Assembly: GCA_021325695.1 (NCBI GenBank)
Contig: JAJTCR010000028.1
Location: 1 to 9,393 of the forward strand
Reading direction: 5' to 3'
DNA length: 9,393 nt
Source: Steroidobacteraceae bacterium
GTDB taxonomy: Bacteria > Pseudomonadota > Gammaproteobacteria > Steroidobacterales > Steroidobacteraceae
In this document: one piece after another, positions 1 through 7,283 of the stretch
Numbering within the stretch: the stretch's first letter is position 1
How the letters are laid out: the number at the start of each line of letters is the position of its first letter
Notes under the pieces: model-generated
The model's database searches: none
The model's input: only the letters and a program-made list of their open reading frames with translations
Told to the model about the DNA's origin: nothing
Program-made: the position numbers and the translations under genes

Positions 1-1679
1 GCGGCATCGAGCATCTGCCACTGGTCCGCGCGACCGGCCTGCAGCGTTTCCATGTAGTACTCGACCGCGACGACCGCATCGGCGAGACGCTCGAGTCGTG
101 CGGGCGTCAGCGATGCCGCGTCGGGACGCACGATGCTGCCGAGCGCGCGGCCCACGCCTTCCATGACTTCGACCGCCCGTTGCTTGCCGAGCATGAGCAG
201 GCCTGCAGTGATGCCGCGCACCAGCTGCGGTACCTGGTCGAGTCCCTGCGCCTCCGCCGGCGCCGAGAGCGAGTGAGTGACCGCTTCCTTGATGCGCGCC
301 ATGTTGACGATGCATTCGCGCAGCACGGCCTCCTGGACCGCGCGGAATTCCTCGTCGGTCGGTTCGCCGGCCGCGGCCGCGGCCGCGTCCTTGCCCGGCA
401 GGATCAGCCGCACGAGTTGCGTGTCGAGGCTGTCCTCGACCGCGATCAACGCGGCCGCGATGCCGAGCAGCGCGGTGTCGTCCGGCGGGATTCGCCGCTC
501 CACGATCGCCTTCAGCGACTCGAGCTCGCCTTCCACGCGTGCCCGCAACGCGCCCAGCCCGAGCACGCCGAGCGTGTCGCTGATCTTGCGCAGCATCTCG
601 AGCTGCGGCGCGAGGTCGTCGACCTGGGTCGCACCCTTGCGGACGAAGATGTCGAGCACGTCCTTGACCCGCGTGAGGTCCTCGCGGATCGCCGCGGCGA
701 CGGTGCGCATGAGCCGCACGCTCGGCGCCGAGAGCGTATCGGCGGTTTCCGTGGCCCGGGCGTCCCGGGTCGCCACCATGTCCTGCAGGCTGAACGACTG
801 GCGCACCGCCTCCACGACCGGACCTGCCGTCGTGCTCTGTGCGACGTAGTACAGCAGGTTGTTCAGCACGTCGGCCGGCGGGGCATCGGCATATCGGCTC
901 TCGCCGAGGTCCGCGAGCCGCCTCATCTCGCGGTCGACGTGGCCGAGCAGCCGCTTGACCGACACCGTGGCGTCGATGCCGCCCGAGCGCAACGCCTCGA
1001 GCACGGCCTGCACGACCCACCAGAGCTGGTACAGCGGCTGCGTCGTGGCGGCGTGTTCGAATTGCGCGGCAATCTCGGACAGGTGATGCAGGTTCTCGTC
1101 GACGCGCTCGCCCCGGATCCAGCCAAGCAGCGCGAGCTGGAAGCGCGGGCGGAGCTTGCGCGCGAGCTCGGCGAGGTCGCCCGTGTATGCCGAGCCGGGC
1201 CGCGCCTGCGCGTCGGACTTCAGGTTCAGCAGCAGCAGCGTGCCTTCGGACAGCAGCGCCGCGCCGCGGACCGCGCGCAGGTCATTCAGCAGCGGCAGCA
1301 GCAGGATCGGCAGGTCGCGCGCGCCGGTCGCCACGCGCTCGACGTACGACGGCAGCTGTTCCATCGAGCGCATCAGCGCATCCAGGCCGTCGGCGTCGGC
1401 CCGCCCGTCGCCGGAGTGCGCGTCGACGTAGCGCGCGACGAACTCCATTTCCTCGGCGAGCAGCGAGCCGCCGTAGACCTCCGCCAGTCGCAGCGCGCCG
1501 CGCGCGAGGTGGATGTGTGCGGCGAAGCGGTGCAGTGCACCGCGGTCCTCGGGCTTCTCGGCGAAGGCTTCCAGCGCGACGCGGGCCTCGTTCAGTTCGG
1601 CCGCGATTTCGCGCGAGATCACCTGCAACGAGGCATGCGCCTCGTCGACCGTCGCGAGCGGCAGGGGTTCGTTCGTCAC
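1..1679 (-). CDS. chpA: ChpA, N-terminal part of the CheA-like hybrid kinase of the Pil-Chp system (3' end outside window)
   Basis: Only the first 559 codons lie in the window. ChpA is the cytoplasmic CheA-type kinase that phosphorylates PilG and PilH and so controls type IV pilus motility; in Pseudomonas it carries several Hpt-like domains before the kinase and receiver domains. The visible part is all-helical and follows the P. aeruginosa ChpA N-terminus: residues 20-80 are a first phosphotransfer-like domain with an H-x-x-R-G motif at 57-61 and LLAEEME at 73-79, followed by RDLPILLLPLLNDLR at 121-135 and LLYYVAQS at 275-282. An Ala-rich linker (432-437) separates later Hpt-like bundles, and VEYYMETL (539-546) matches the family. 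The kinase core (HATPase, CheW-like) and receiver are not reached. The start is a GTG at 1679-1677, chosen because GGGGCGG sits 7 bases upstream and no in-frame ATG precedes it; it begins 16 bases after the pilJ stop. Family identification is firm; the exact start is likely. Confidence 0.93.
   Translation of the reverse strand, partial: MTNEPLPLATVDEAHASLQVISREIAAELNEARVALEAFAEKPEDRGALHRFAAHIHLARGALRLAEVYGGSLLAEEMEFVARYVDAHSGDGRADADGLDALMRSMEQLPSYVERVATGARDLPILLLPLLNDLRAVRGAALLSEGTLLLLNLKSDAQARPGSAYTGDLAELARKLRPRFQLALLGWIRGERVDENLHHLSEIAAQFEHAATTQPLYQLWWVVQAVLEALRSGGIDATVSVKRLLGHVDREMRRLADLGESRYADAPPADVLNNLLYYVAQSTTAGPVVEAVRQSFSLQDMVATRDARATETADTLSAPSVRLMRTVAAAIREDLTRVKDVLDIFVRKGATQVDDLAPQLEMLRKISDTLGVLGLGALRARVEGELESLKAIVERRIPPDDTALLGIAAALIAVEDSLDTQLVRLILPGKDAAAAAAGEPTDEEFRAVQEAVLRECIVNMARIKEAVTHSLSAPAEAQGLDQVPQLVRGITAGLLMLGKQRAVEVMEGVGRALGSIVRPDAASLTPARLERLADAVVAVEYYMETLQAGRADQWQMLDA
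369..390. repeat. Short GGCCGC tandem repeat inside chpA
   Basis: The hexamer GGCCGC recurs about three times in a row. On the minus strand it encodes the run of six alanines at ChpA residues 432-437, between two helical Hpt-like bundles, so it is best read as a low-complexity linker. Such repeats are prone to length change, so linker length may vary between strains. Confidence 0.5.
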
Positions 1680-1686
1680 GATGTTG

Positions 1687-1693
1687 CCGCCCC
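1687..1693 (-). promoter_or_regulatory. Ribosome-binding site of chpA
   Basis: GGGGCGG on the minus strand lies 7 bases before the GTG at 1679. It decides the chpA start, since no ATG or other good start lies between the pilJ stop (1698-1696) and the conserved N-terminus. Confidence 0.55.
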
Positions 1694-1695
1694 GG

Positions 1696-3810
1696 TCAGC
1701 CGGCGAGACTGCCGATGCGCCGCACGTTGCTGCTGCTCGCTGCAGAAGGCGCAACCGGTGCATCCTCGGCGCGTGCTGCCGGGAACTCACCGGTGCCGTT
1801 GCCGGCGATCGCGCCCGGCAGCCGGAACCCGGTCACGGACTTGCGCAGTTGCGTGGCGAGTTCCGCGAGCTTGCCGATCGAGGCGGACGTGGCCGTGGTG
1901 CTCTCGGCGGTCTGCGAGCTGATCTCGCGCAGCACCTGCATGTTGCGCGAGATGCTCTGCGACACGCCGGCCTGCTGCCGCGAGCTCGCGGAGATGTTCT
2001 GCACCAGGCTGGCGATCTGGTGCGAGACCTGCTCGATTTCCTCGAGCGCCGCGCCCGCATTCTCGGCCAGCAGCGCACCGCCGACCACGTCGGTCGTGGT
2101 GCGCTCCATCGAGACGACCGCCTCGTTGGTGTCGGCCTGGATCGTGCGCACCAGCACTTCGATCTGCTTGGTGGAATTCGCGGCCCGCTCGGCGAGCCGC
2201 TGCACTTCGTCGGCGACCACTGCGAAGCCGCGACCGGCCTCGCCGGCCATCGAGGCCTGGATCGAAGCGTTGAGGGCGAGGATGTTGGTCTGCTCGGCGA
2301 TGTCGTTGATCAGCTCGACGATGTTGCCGATTTCCTGCGAGCTCTCGCCGAGACGCTTGATGCGCTTGGAGGTTTCCTGGATGTTCTCGCGGATCGCGTT
2401 CATGCCGTCGATCGTGCGCCGCACCGCGTCGCCGCCCTTGTGCGCGATGTCGACCGAGTGGCGCGCCACGTCCGCGGAGCGCTCGGCGTTGCCGGAGACT
2501 TCCTCCGTCGACGAGGCCATCGCGGCGATCGACTCCGACGCGGCGCCGATCTGCTTCGACTGTGCGGACGAGGCCTTGGCGAGGTGGTTCGAGAGCGCCT
2601 GCGTCTGGCGCGTGGCGGCGTCGAGCTTGACGGCCGAGTCGTTGATCGTGACGACGAGATCGCGCAACGCCTCGATCGCGTAGTTGATCGAGTCGGCGAT
2701 CGCGCCCGTGATGTCCTCGGTGACCGTAGCCTGGACCGTGAGGTCACCGTCGGCCAGGCTCGACAATTCGTCGAGCAGCCGCAGGATCGCCTGCTGGTTG
2801 CGCTCGTTCTGGCGCGCCTGGTGCTCGGCCGCCTTGCGCAGCGCCGCCAGCTCCCGCTGCAGCCAGGCGCCGCCCACGAGCGCGAGCAGCGTCACGACGA
2901 TGAAAAAGAGCGGCAGCCAGGGGCTGGCGAGCGCGCCGCCGGACCGGATCGCGCCACTCGTGTCGATCTTCGCCAGGCTCGCGCTCAGCGCGGCGCCGCT
3001 TTCGGTCAGTGCGTTGCGGGCGGCCTGCATCTGCTCGAGCTGGTCGGCGAGGCCGATGACCGCGCGCACCTGCTCCGCCTCGCTGCGGAACGCGGTGACC
3101 AGCGCTTGCGCCGCCGTGGCGGCCTCGCCGGTCGCCGGCGCGATGCCGAGCGTGTTGGCCTCGCCGGCCACGCCGCCCGCGACCTGCTGCATGAAGTCGA
3201 GGCTGTCGGTGAGTCGCCGCGCCGCGGCTTCGACCGGAGCGGTACCGTCGGCGAGCGCGGCCAGGTCCTGTTCCACCGCCTGGGCACGCAGTTCGAAGCG
3301 CTCGAAGCTGCGGTTGACCGACTCGGGACGTCCCGGACCCATGGTCTTCAGGACGCCCGCCGCCGTCGAGAGCAGGCGCGGCGTCGTCTCGCGCACGTCG
3401 GCCGCGGCTTTCTGCGCCTGCAGCGCGGCCTGCCGACCGTCGAGCACCGCCTGCGACTGCTCGAGCAGCGCAGCCCACCCGTTCTCGCCCCCGAGCACGC
3501 GTGCGCTCGGGCTAGCCAGCAGGCCGACCGCGGACTTGCCCGCATTGATCTCGTCGATCACGCGCTCGAGCCGCGCGCGCGATGCCGCGAGCGCGTCGAA
3601 CGCCGGGGCCGAGCCGCGCACGGCCGCCCCAGCCTGCAGCGGGATGTTCTGCGACAGCGAGGTGAGCGACGCCATGTGCTCGCGCAACTGCGACTGCTGC
3701 TGCATCGCCCGTCCAGTCAGCAGCAGGGCCAGGGCGGCGAGCAGGGCCGCCACGAGCGCCACCCCGAGCAGCAGCGGCTGCAATCGGGCGGCGTCGAATC
3801 TGTTGGTCAT
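1696..3810 (-). CDS. pilJ: PilJ, methyl-accepting chemoreceptor for type IV pilus control
   Basis: This 704-residue protein is the transmembrane receptor of the Pil-Chp pathway; it passes signals through PilI to the ChpA kinase. Membrane segments lie at about 11-33 and 298-317, enclosing a periplasmic helical region of about 265 residues. A HAMP-like stretch follows (SLADGDLTVQ at 351-360). The cytoplasmic signalling hairpin is at about 503-545, with the strongly conserved EQTNILALNASIQA at 506-519 and GEAGRGFAVVADEVQ at 523-537. The last 40 residues are a Pro/Ala/Ser-rich tail without an obvious NWETF-type methyltransferase-docking pentapeptide. Length is close to P. aeruginosa PilJ. The ATG start has AGGG 7 bases upstream and lies 33 bases after the pilI stop. 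No pilK methyltransferase gene follows; chpA starts 16 bases after the stop. Confidence 0.97.
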   Translation of the reverse strand: MTNRFDAARLQPLLLGVALVAALLAALALLLTGRAMQQQSQLREHMASLTSLSQNIPLQAGAAVRGSAPAFDALAASRARLERVIDEINAGKSAVGLLASPSARVLGGENGWAALLEQSQAVLDGRQAALQAQKAAADVRETTPRLLSTAAGVLKTMGPGRPESVNRSFERFELRAQAVEQDLAALADGTAPVEAAARRLTDSLDFMQQVAGGVAGEANTLGIAPATGEAATAAQALVTAFRSEAEQVRAVIGLADQLEQMQAARNALTESGAALSASLAKIDTSGAIRSGGALASPWLPLFFIVVTLLALVGGAWLQRELAALRKAAEHQARQNERNQQAILRLLDELSSLADGDLTVQATVTEDITGAIADSINYAIEALRDLVVTINDSAVKLDAATRQTQALSNHLAKASSAQSKQIGAASESIAAMASSTEEVSGNAERSADVARHSVDIAHKGGDAVRRTIDGMNAIRENIQETSKRIKRLGESSQEIGNIVELINDIAEQTNILALNASIQASMAGEAGRGFAVVADEVQRLAERAANSTKQIEVLVRTIQADTNEAVVSMERTTTDVVGGALLAENAGAALEEIEQVSHQIASLVQNISASSRQQAGVSQSISRNMQVLREISSQTAESTTATSASIGKLAELATQLRKSVTGFRLPGAIAGNGTGEFPAARAEDAPVAPSAASSSNVRRIGSLAG

Positions 3811-3843
3811 GTCGTCACCCTGTTCGTCGTCGTGGGGCCGCGG

Positions 3844-4410
3844 TCAGGAAGCCGCGGCCTGCATGAACTGCTGGCTCTCGAGCAGCGTCTTGATGCTGAA
3901 CACCGGCCAGACTTCGGCGCCGCGCTTGAACGCGCCCGCCACGTAACGCTCGCAGCGAAGCAGGGTCGGCGGCAGGTCGGCCGAAAATTCGCTCTCGAAG
4001 AATCGCCGGAAACCCATGACTTCGTCGACCACCAGTCCCGCGGGAATCTCGCGGTGGTTCGCGACCAGGACGCGGCTCGTCCGCGACACGGCGGTGGTGC
4101 CGGCGCCGAGGAAGGCGCGCAGGTCCACGACCGGCAGCAGCTGACCACGCACGTTCGACAACCCGCGGATCCACGAGCGCGCGCCGGGCACGCGCGTCAC
4201 GGCAGGCGGATACGCTAGCACCTCGCGCGTCTCCTCGCGGGCGAGCAGGAATGCTTCGCCGCCGAGGCGGAACGCGATGCCGACCCATTCCGCGCCGGTG
4301 GCGACCGACTCCGGCTGGCCCTGCGCGGCGGCGCGGGCGCGGCGGTCGATCTCCCGCAGCAGTTCGAAGGGGCGTTCGCGCAGCGAACGCAGGCCGGTGG
4401 CGCCTTGCAT
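3844..4410 (-). CDS. pilI: PilI, CheW-like adaptor of the Pil-Chp system
   Basis: PilI couples the PilJ receptor to the ChpA kinase. The 188-residue product has a short helical N-terminus (FELLREIDRRARA at 15-27) followed by a CheW-like beta-barrel from about 40 to 180. Recognisable family landmarks are VGIAFRLGG at 43-51, RGLSNVRGQLLPVVDL at 82-97 and AGLVVDEVMGF at 124-134, which match P. aeruginosa PilI in order and spacing. It has no enzymatic residues, as expected for an adaptor. The ATG lies 4 bases after the pilH stop; there is no strong Shine-Dalgarno sequence, so translational coupling to pilH is likely. It is expected to act in the cytoplasm at the membrane-bound receptor array. Confidence 0.95.
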   Translation of the reverse strand: MQGATGLRSLRERPFELLREIDRRARAAAQGQPESVATGAEWVGIAFRLGGEAFLLAREETREVLAYPPAVTRVPGARSWIRGLSNVRGQLLPVVDLRAFLGAGTTAVSRTSRVLVANHREIPAGLVVDEVMGFRRFFESEFSADLPPTLLRCERYVAGAFKRGAEVWPVFSIKTLLESQQFMQAAAS

Positions 4411-4414
4411 GTGC

Positions 4415-4780
4415 TCAGGTGGCGATCGCGGCCTGCGCCTTGCGCACGAGTTGCTCCGTGACGACCGGCTTCACGAGGTAATCGACGGCGCCCTGCCTCA
4501 GGCCCCAGACGCGGTCCGATTCCTGGGACTTGGAGGTGACCATGATCACCGGGATCTTGCGGGTCTGCGGATCGTTCGCGAGTTCGCGCGTGGCCTGGAA
4601 GCCGTTCACGCCAGGCATCACGATGTCCATCAGGATCAGGTCGGGGCGCATCTCGCGCGCGAGCCGCAGTCCTTCGCTGCCGTCGGCCGCGGCGGCGGTC
4701 CGGAAACCGTGCTGCTCGAGCGCCTTCTGCATCACGTGAACGTCGGTCGGCGAATCGTCCACGATCAGAACCAGTGCCAC
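4415..4780 (-). CDS. pilH: PilH, single-domain response regulator
   Basis: This 121-residue stand-alone receiver is one of two CheY-like outputs of the Pil-Chp system; in Pseudomonas PilH is linked to pilus retraction and to damping of PilG signalling. It starts ALVLIVDDSP, with the acidic pair D8-D9, the phosphoacceptor D52 in LILMDIVMPGVNGFQATRE, T82 in VIMVTSK and K104 in DYLVKPV. These are the full receiver active-site set, with no output domain. The start is a GTG at 4780-4778, chosen because GGAGG lies 7 bases upstream and the product then has the usual family length. The open frame continues far upstream to an ATG at 5269, but that part overlaps pilG in another frame and has no receiver content. 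It begins 17 bases after the pilG stop. Confidence 0.96.
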   Translation of the reverse strand: MALVLIVDDSPTDVHVMQKALEQHGFRTAAAADGSEGLRLAREMRPDLILMDIVMPGVNGFQATRELANDPQTRKIPVIMVTSKSQESDRVWGLRQGAVDYLVKPVVTEQLVRKAQAAIAT

Positions 4781-4787
4781 TGGGTAT

Positions 4788-4792
4788 CCTCC
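4788..4792 (-). promoter_or_regulatory. Ribosome-binding site of pilH
   Basis: GGAGG on the minus strand with a 7-base spacer to GTG 4780. It fixes the non-ATG start and rules out the long upstream extension of the same frame through pilG. Confidence 0.75.
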
Positions 4793-4797
4793 GGAAA

Positions 4798-5208
4798 TCA
4801 GGCGCGGTGTACGTGGGTCTCGATCGCGCTCAGCAGTTCTTCGCGCGTGAACGGCTTGGTCAGGTAATGCTCGGAGCCGACGATCCGGCCGCGGGCACGG
4901 TCGAACAGGCCGTCCTTGCTGGACAGCATGATGACGGGAATCGAGCGGAACACCTTGTTGTGCTTGATCAGCGAGCAGGTCTGGTAGCCGTCGAGCCGGG
5001 GCATCATGATGTCGACGAAGACGATGTCGGGCTGGTGGTCCGCCACCTTCGAGAGCGCGTCGAAGCCGTCGACGGCCGTGAACACCTCGCAACCTTCGCG
5101 CGCCAGCAGCGTCTCGGCCGTGCGCCGGATCGTCTTGCTGTCGTCGATGACCAGCACCTTGAGGCCGGCCAGCCGCGGTCGGCTGTTGCTGGCTGCCGTG
5201 TTTTCCAT
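4798..5208 (-). CDS. pilG: PilG, single-domain response regulator
   Basis: This 136-residue receiver is the first gene of the cluster. In Pseudomonas PilG promotes pilus extension and, through FimV/FimL, adenylate cyclase activity. After a short polar N-terminus the sequence LKVLVIDDSKTIRRTAETLL (16-35) is nearly identical to P. aeruginosa PilG. Active-site residues are D22-D23, D66 in VFVDIMMPRLDGYQTC, S96 in MLSSKDGLFD and K118 in YLTKPF. There is no DNA-binding or enzymatic output domain. The ATG is preceded by two GAGGG motifs, one 9 to 10 bases upstream and one almost touching the start; the farther one is better placed. The gene is first in its transcript and faces gshB across a 173-base gap. 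Confidence 0.97.
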   Translation of the reverse strand: MENTAASNSRPRLAGLKVLVIDDSKTIRRTAETLLAREGCEVFTAVDGFDALSKVADHQPDIVFVDIMMPRLDGYQTCSLIKHNKVFRSIPVIMLSSKDGLFDRARGRIVGSEHYLTKPFTREELLSAIETHVHRA

Positions 5209-5282
5209 GCCCTCGGGACCCTCGGATGCTGATGCGCTTGCAGGCGATCGACGCTAAGCGCGAGACCACTGCTCGCGCAGGC

Positions 5283-5312
5283 GTTTTAACATATTGGACA
5301 CACCCCTGCCAT
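5283..5312 (-). promoter_or_regulatory. Candidate sigma70-type promoter for the pilG operon
   Basis: On the minus strand ATGGCA (5312-5307) and TAAAAC (5288-5283) are separated by 18 bases, and each matches 4 of 6 consensus positions. Transcription would start near 5276, about 68 bases before the pilG ATG. The -10 candidate falls in the AT-rich patch. Both boxes are weak, and TATGTT at 5293-5288 is an overlapping alternative without a good -35, so activator dependence would be expected. Confidence 0.3.
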
Positions 5313-5328
5313 TGGCGGCTTTCGATAC

Positions 5329-5344
5329 CATGACGGCCATCACA
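5329..5344. promoter_or_regulatory. CRP/Vfr/Clp-like palindromic site
   Basis: CATGACGGCCATCACA matches the CRP-family pattern TGTGA-N6-TCACA at 8 of 10 positions: one half-site is perfect (TCACA; TGTGA when read on the minus strand) and the other retains TGA. Its centre (5336.5) is about 60 bases upstream of the start predicted from the candidate pilG promoter, a usual class I activator position. It ends 37 bases before the gshB start codon. One such match in a region of this size could arise by chance. Confidence 0.3.
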
Positions 5345-5381
5345 GTGGCATTTTCACCGTCCGCGATCGACCGGAGCCTGC

Positions 5382-6347
5382 ATGCCGAACACGCCCCTGC
5401 GCATCGCCGTGGTCATGGACCCGATCGAGCGGATCAAGCCGCGCAAGGACACCACGCTCGCGATGTTGCTCGCCGCGCAGCACCGTGGCTGGGACGTGCA
5501 CTACCTCGAACTCGGTGACCTCTGGCTCCGTGACGGCGTCGCGATGGGTCGCGCCCGTCCGCTCGCGGTCCGCGCCCACGACGAGGACTGGTTCACGCGC
5601 GGCGAGCCCGTCGTCACGCGACTCGGCGACTTCGCCGCCATCCTGATGCGCAAGGATCCGCCGTTCGACACGGAGTACATCTACTCGACCTACATTCTCG
5701 AGCGCGCCGAAATGCAGGGCGCACTGGTCGTCAACCGGCCACAGGGCCTGCGCGACATGAACGAGAAGGTCTACACGGCCTGGTTCCCGCAGTGCTGCGC
5801 CCCGACGCTGATCGCGCGGGACATGGGGGACATGCACGCCTTCCTGCGCGAGCACGGCCGCGTCGTCTGCAAGCCGCTCCACGGCATGGGCGGGCGCTCG
5901 ATCTTCGTCGTCGACCTGGGCGACAAGAATGCGAACGTCGTCTTTGAAACGCTCACGGAGTACGGCACGCGTTTCGCGATCGTGCAACGCTACATCCCCG
6001 ACATCGTCACGACCGGCGACTCGAGGGTGATCCTGGTGGACGGCGACCCCGCTCCGTACGCGCTGGCGCGCATCCCGACCGAAGCGGACAACCGCGGCAA
6101 TCTCGCCGCGGGGGCGAAGGGCATCGGCCGCCCGCTCGACGAGCGGGACCGCTGGCTCGCGGGCCAGATCGGTCCGGCGCTGCGTGAACGCGGGATGCTC
6201 TTCGTCGGGCTCGACGTGATCGGCGGTTACGTCACCGAGATCAACGTCACGAGCCCCACCGGCGTGCGTGAACTGCACAAGCAATTCGGCATCGACAGCG
6301 CCGCCGTGCTGATGGACGCGATCGCACGCCGGCTCGGCGTCAACTGA
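5382..6347 (+). CDS. gshB: Glutathione synthetase
   Basis: This enzyme joins gamma-glutamylcysteine and glycine with ATP to make glutathione in the cytosol, the second step of the pathway. The 321-residue protein aligns over its full length with E. coli GshB (316 residues). Landmarks are VVMDPIERIKPRKDTT (10-25), LMRKDPPFDTEYIYSTYILE (88-107), the ATP-grasp glycine loop KPLHGMGGRSIF (164-175), LARIPTEADNRGNLAAG (228-244) and the metal-binding EINVTSP (286-292). The ATG has GGAG 5 bases upstream. It is the first gene of the rightward operon and is divergent from pilG; the same adjacency is seen in Pseudomonas. The tonB-like gene starts 7 bases after its stop, so they are probably co-transcribed. 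No key residue appears to be missing. Confidence 0.98.
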   Translation: MPNTPLRIAVVMDPIERIKPRKDTTLAMLLAAQHRGWDVHYLELGDLWLRDGVAMGRARPLAVRAHDEDWFTRGEPVVTRLGDFAAILMRKDPPFDTEYIYSTYILERAEMQGALVVNRPQGLRDMNEKVYTAWFPQCCAPTLIARDMGDMHAFLREHGRVVCKPLHGMGGRSIFVVDLGDKNANVVFETLTEYGTRFAIVQRYIPDIVTTGDSRVILVDGDPAPYALARIPTEADNRGNLAAGAKGIGRPLDERDRWLAGQIGPALRERGMLFVGLDVIGGYVTEINVTSPTGVRELHKQFGIDSAAVLMDAIARRLGVN

Positions 6348-6354
6348 GGGCGTG

Positions 6355-7266
6355 ATGACCGCTGGCCGTGCCACCTCCCGCCGACCGCGCGACCCGGTCC
6401 AGGACCGGCTCGCCACGGCGATCTTCGTCGCCGCGCTGGTGCACGGGCTGGTCATCATGGGCGTGAAGTTCAGTGCGCCGGACCCGGACGAGCGTCCACT
6501 GCCGACGCTCGAGATCCTGCTCGTGCCCCCGGGGCCGGACGATCCAGCGTCGAACGAGTCGGCTGCGTACCTGGCCCAGCGCACGCAGCGGGGCAGCGGC
6601 ACGAGCCAGGAGGCGAAGCGAAGCTCCCTGCCGGAGGCCCGGCCGCCGCCGCCCGACGCCGTCGAAGCGCCGGTCGACCCGAAGGTCGAGCGGTCCGCGA
6701 CCGACGAACCACGCGGACAGGACTCGGTGCTGGCGCGCCGCGTGCTCGAGGCGGAACGCCTGCCGACCGGCACGGACGAGACGCCCCAGAGTGCGCCTGT
6801 GTTCGTGGCGCAACCGGCGCCTGCGATGCCGACGGTGGGGCTCAATGCCGCCGCCAACGACGTCGACCTGCACCTGCGCGGCAATCGGTCCATCGACGGC
6901 CAGCTGCTGGCCGACACACGCGAGTCGGCGATCGCCGCCTACCTCGACGGCTGGAAACGGCGGATCGAGCGCGTCGGCACGCTCAATTTCCCGAACGAGG
7001 CGCGGCGCCGCCACCTGTCGGGAAATCCGGTGCTCGAGGTCGCGATCCGGGCGGACGGCTCACTCCAGACGGTGGTGGTCCGGCGCTCGAGCGGACATCG
7101 CGAACTCGACGACGCAGCGACCGGCATCGTGCGGCTGGCCGCGCCGTTCGACCCGTTCTCCACGGCCTTGCGCGCACGCTACCCCGTGCTCCGCTTTGCC
7201 TACGAATGGCAGTTCCTGAACGGGCGACTGGGGGGCGAGGGCGCAGTCTTCACGGCGGAGCCCTAG
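6355..7266 (+). CDS. TonB-family protein, TonB3-like
   Basis: The 303-residue product has the TonB layout: a short basic cytoplasmic N-terminus, one membrane anchor at about 19-38, a long Pro/Glu/Ala-rich periplasmic spacer (about 45-160, including RPPPP at 96-100), and a C-terminal TonB domain at about 196-288. In the anchor H30 sits in ALVHGLVIMG where E. coli TonB has its conserved His; the Ser four residues earlier is Ala here. The C-domain includes YLDGWKRRIERVGTLNFP (196-213), VLEVAIRADGSL (226-237) and the final FAYEWQF. P. aeruginosa tonB3 (PA0406) sits in the same place, between gshB and algH, and is reported to be needed for twitching motility; a similar role is inferred. ATG 6355 was chosen over GTG 6352 because GAGGG (6346-6350) is 4 bases from the ATG but only 1 from the GTG. 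Confidence 0.88.
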   Translation: MTAGRATSRRPRDPVQDRLATAIFVAALVHGLVIMGVKFSAPDPDERPLPTLEILLVPPGPDDPASNESAAYLAQRTQRGSGTSQEAKRSSLPEARPPPPDAVEAPVDPKVERSATDEPRGQDSVLARRVLEAERLPTGTDETPQSAPVFVAQPAPAMPTVGLNAAANDVDLHLRGNRSIDGQLLADTRESAIAAYLDGWKRRIERVGTLNFPNEARRRHLSGNPVLEVAIRADGSLQTVVVRRSSGHRELDDAATGIVRLAAPFDPFSTALRARYPVLRFAYEWQFLNGRLGGEGAVFTAEP

Positions 7267-7283
7267 CGCGATACTGTGGCCGC

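Larger units (their letters stand above)
5209..5381. promoter_or_regulatory. Divergent control region between pilG and gshB
   Basis: This is the only substantial non-coding gap in the window and must hold the 5' signals of both operons. It includes an AT-rich patch around 5284-5299 that contrasts with the GC-rich surroundings, which suggests promoter DNA. I found a weak candidate promoter facing pilG and a CRP-like palindrome (listed separately). For gshB I see TTGGAC at 5294-5299, but no acceptable -10 sequence at 16 to 18 bases from it. GGAG at 5373-5376, 5 bases before ATG 5382, is the gshB ribosome site. Confidence 0.7.

Noticed and set aside
180..1922. A 580-codon plus-strand open frame opposite chpA
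   Set aside because: The minus strand here encodes recognisable ChpA; the plus-strand product is Arg-rich and resembles no family.
1513..4218. A 901-codon open frame on the plus strand opposite chpA, pilJ and pilI
   Set aside because: It is antisense to strongly conserved genes, its translation is Arg/Gly/Ala-rich with no family features, and such long shadows are usual in GC-rich DNA.
4781..5269. N-terminal extension of the PilH frame to an ATG at 5269
   Set aside because: It overlaps pilG in another frame, shows no domain, and the GTG at 4780 has a good ribosome site and gives the family length.
5294..5310. Sigma54-type promoter facing pilG (TGGCAG...TGTCC on the minus strand)
   Set aside because: The GC element of the -12 box (TTGC) is absent and spacing does not fit.
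5294..5518. Small 74-codon open frame starting in the control region and overlapping gshB
   Set aside because: It is out of frame with gshB, has no ribosome site, and its distal part is an Arg/Ala-rich shadow of gshB.
5340..6917. A 525-codon minus-strand open frame across gshB and the tonB-like gene
   Set aside because: It is a shadow of two clear plus-strand genes, it spans an intergenic boundary, and its composition is unlike that of a real protein.
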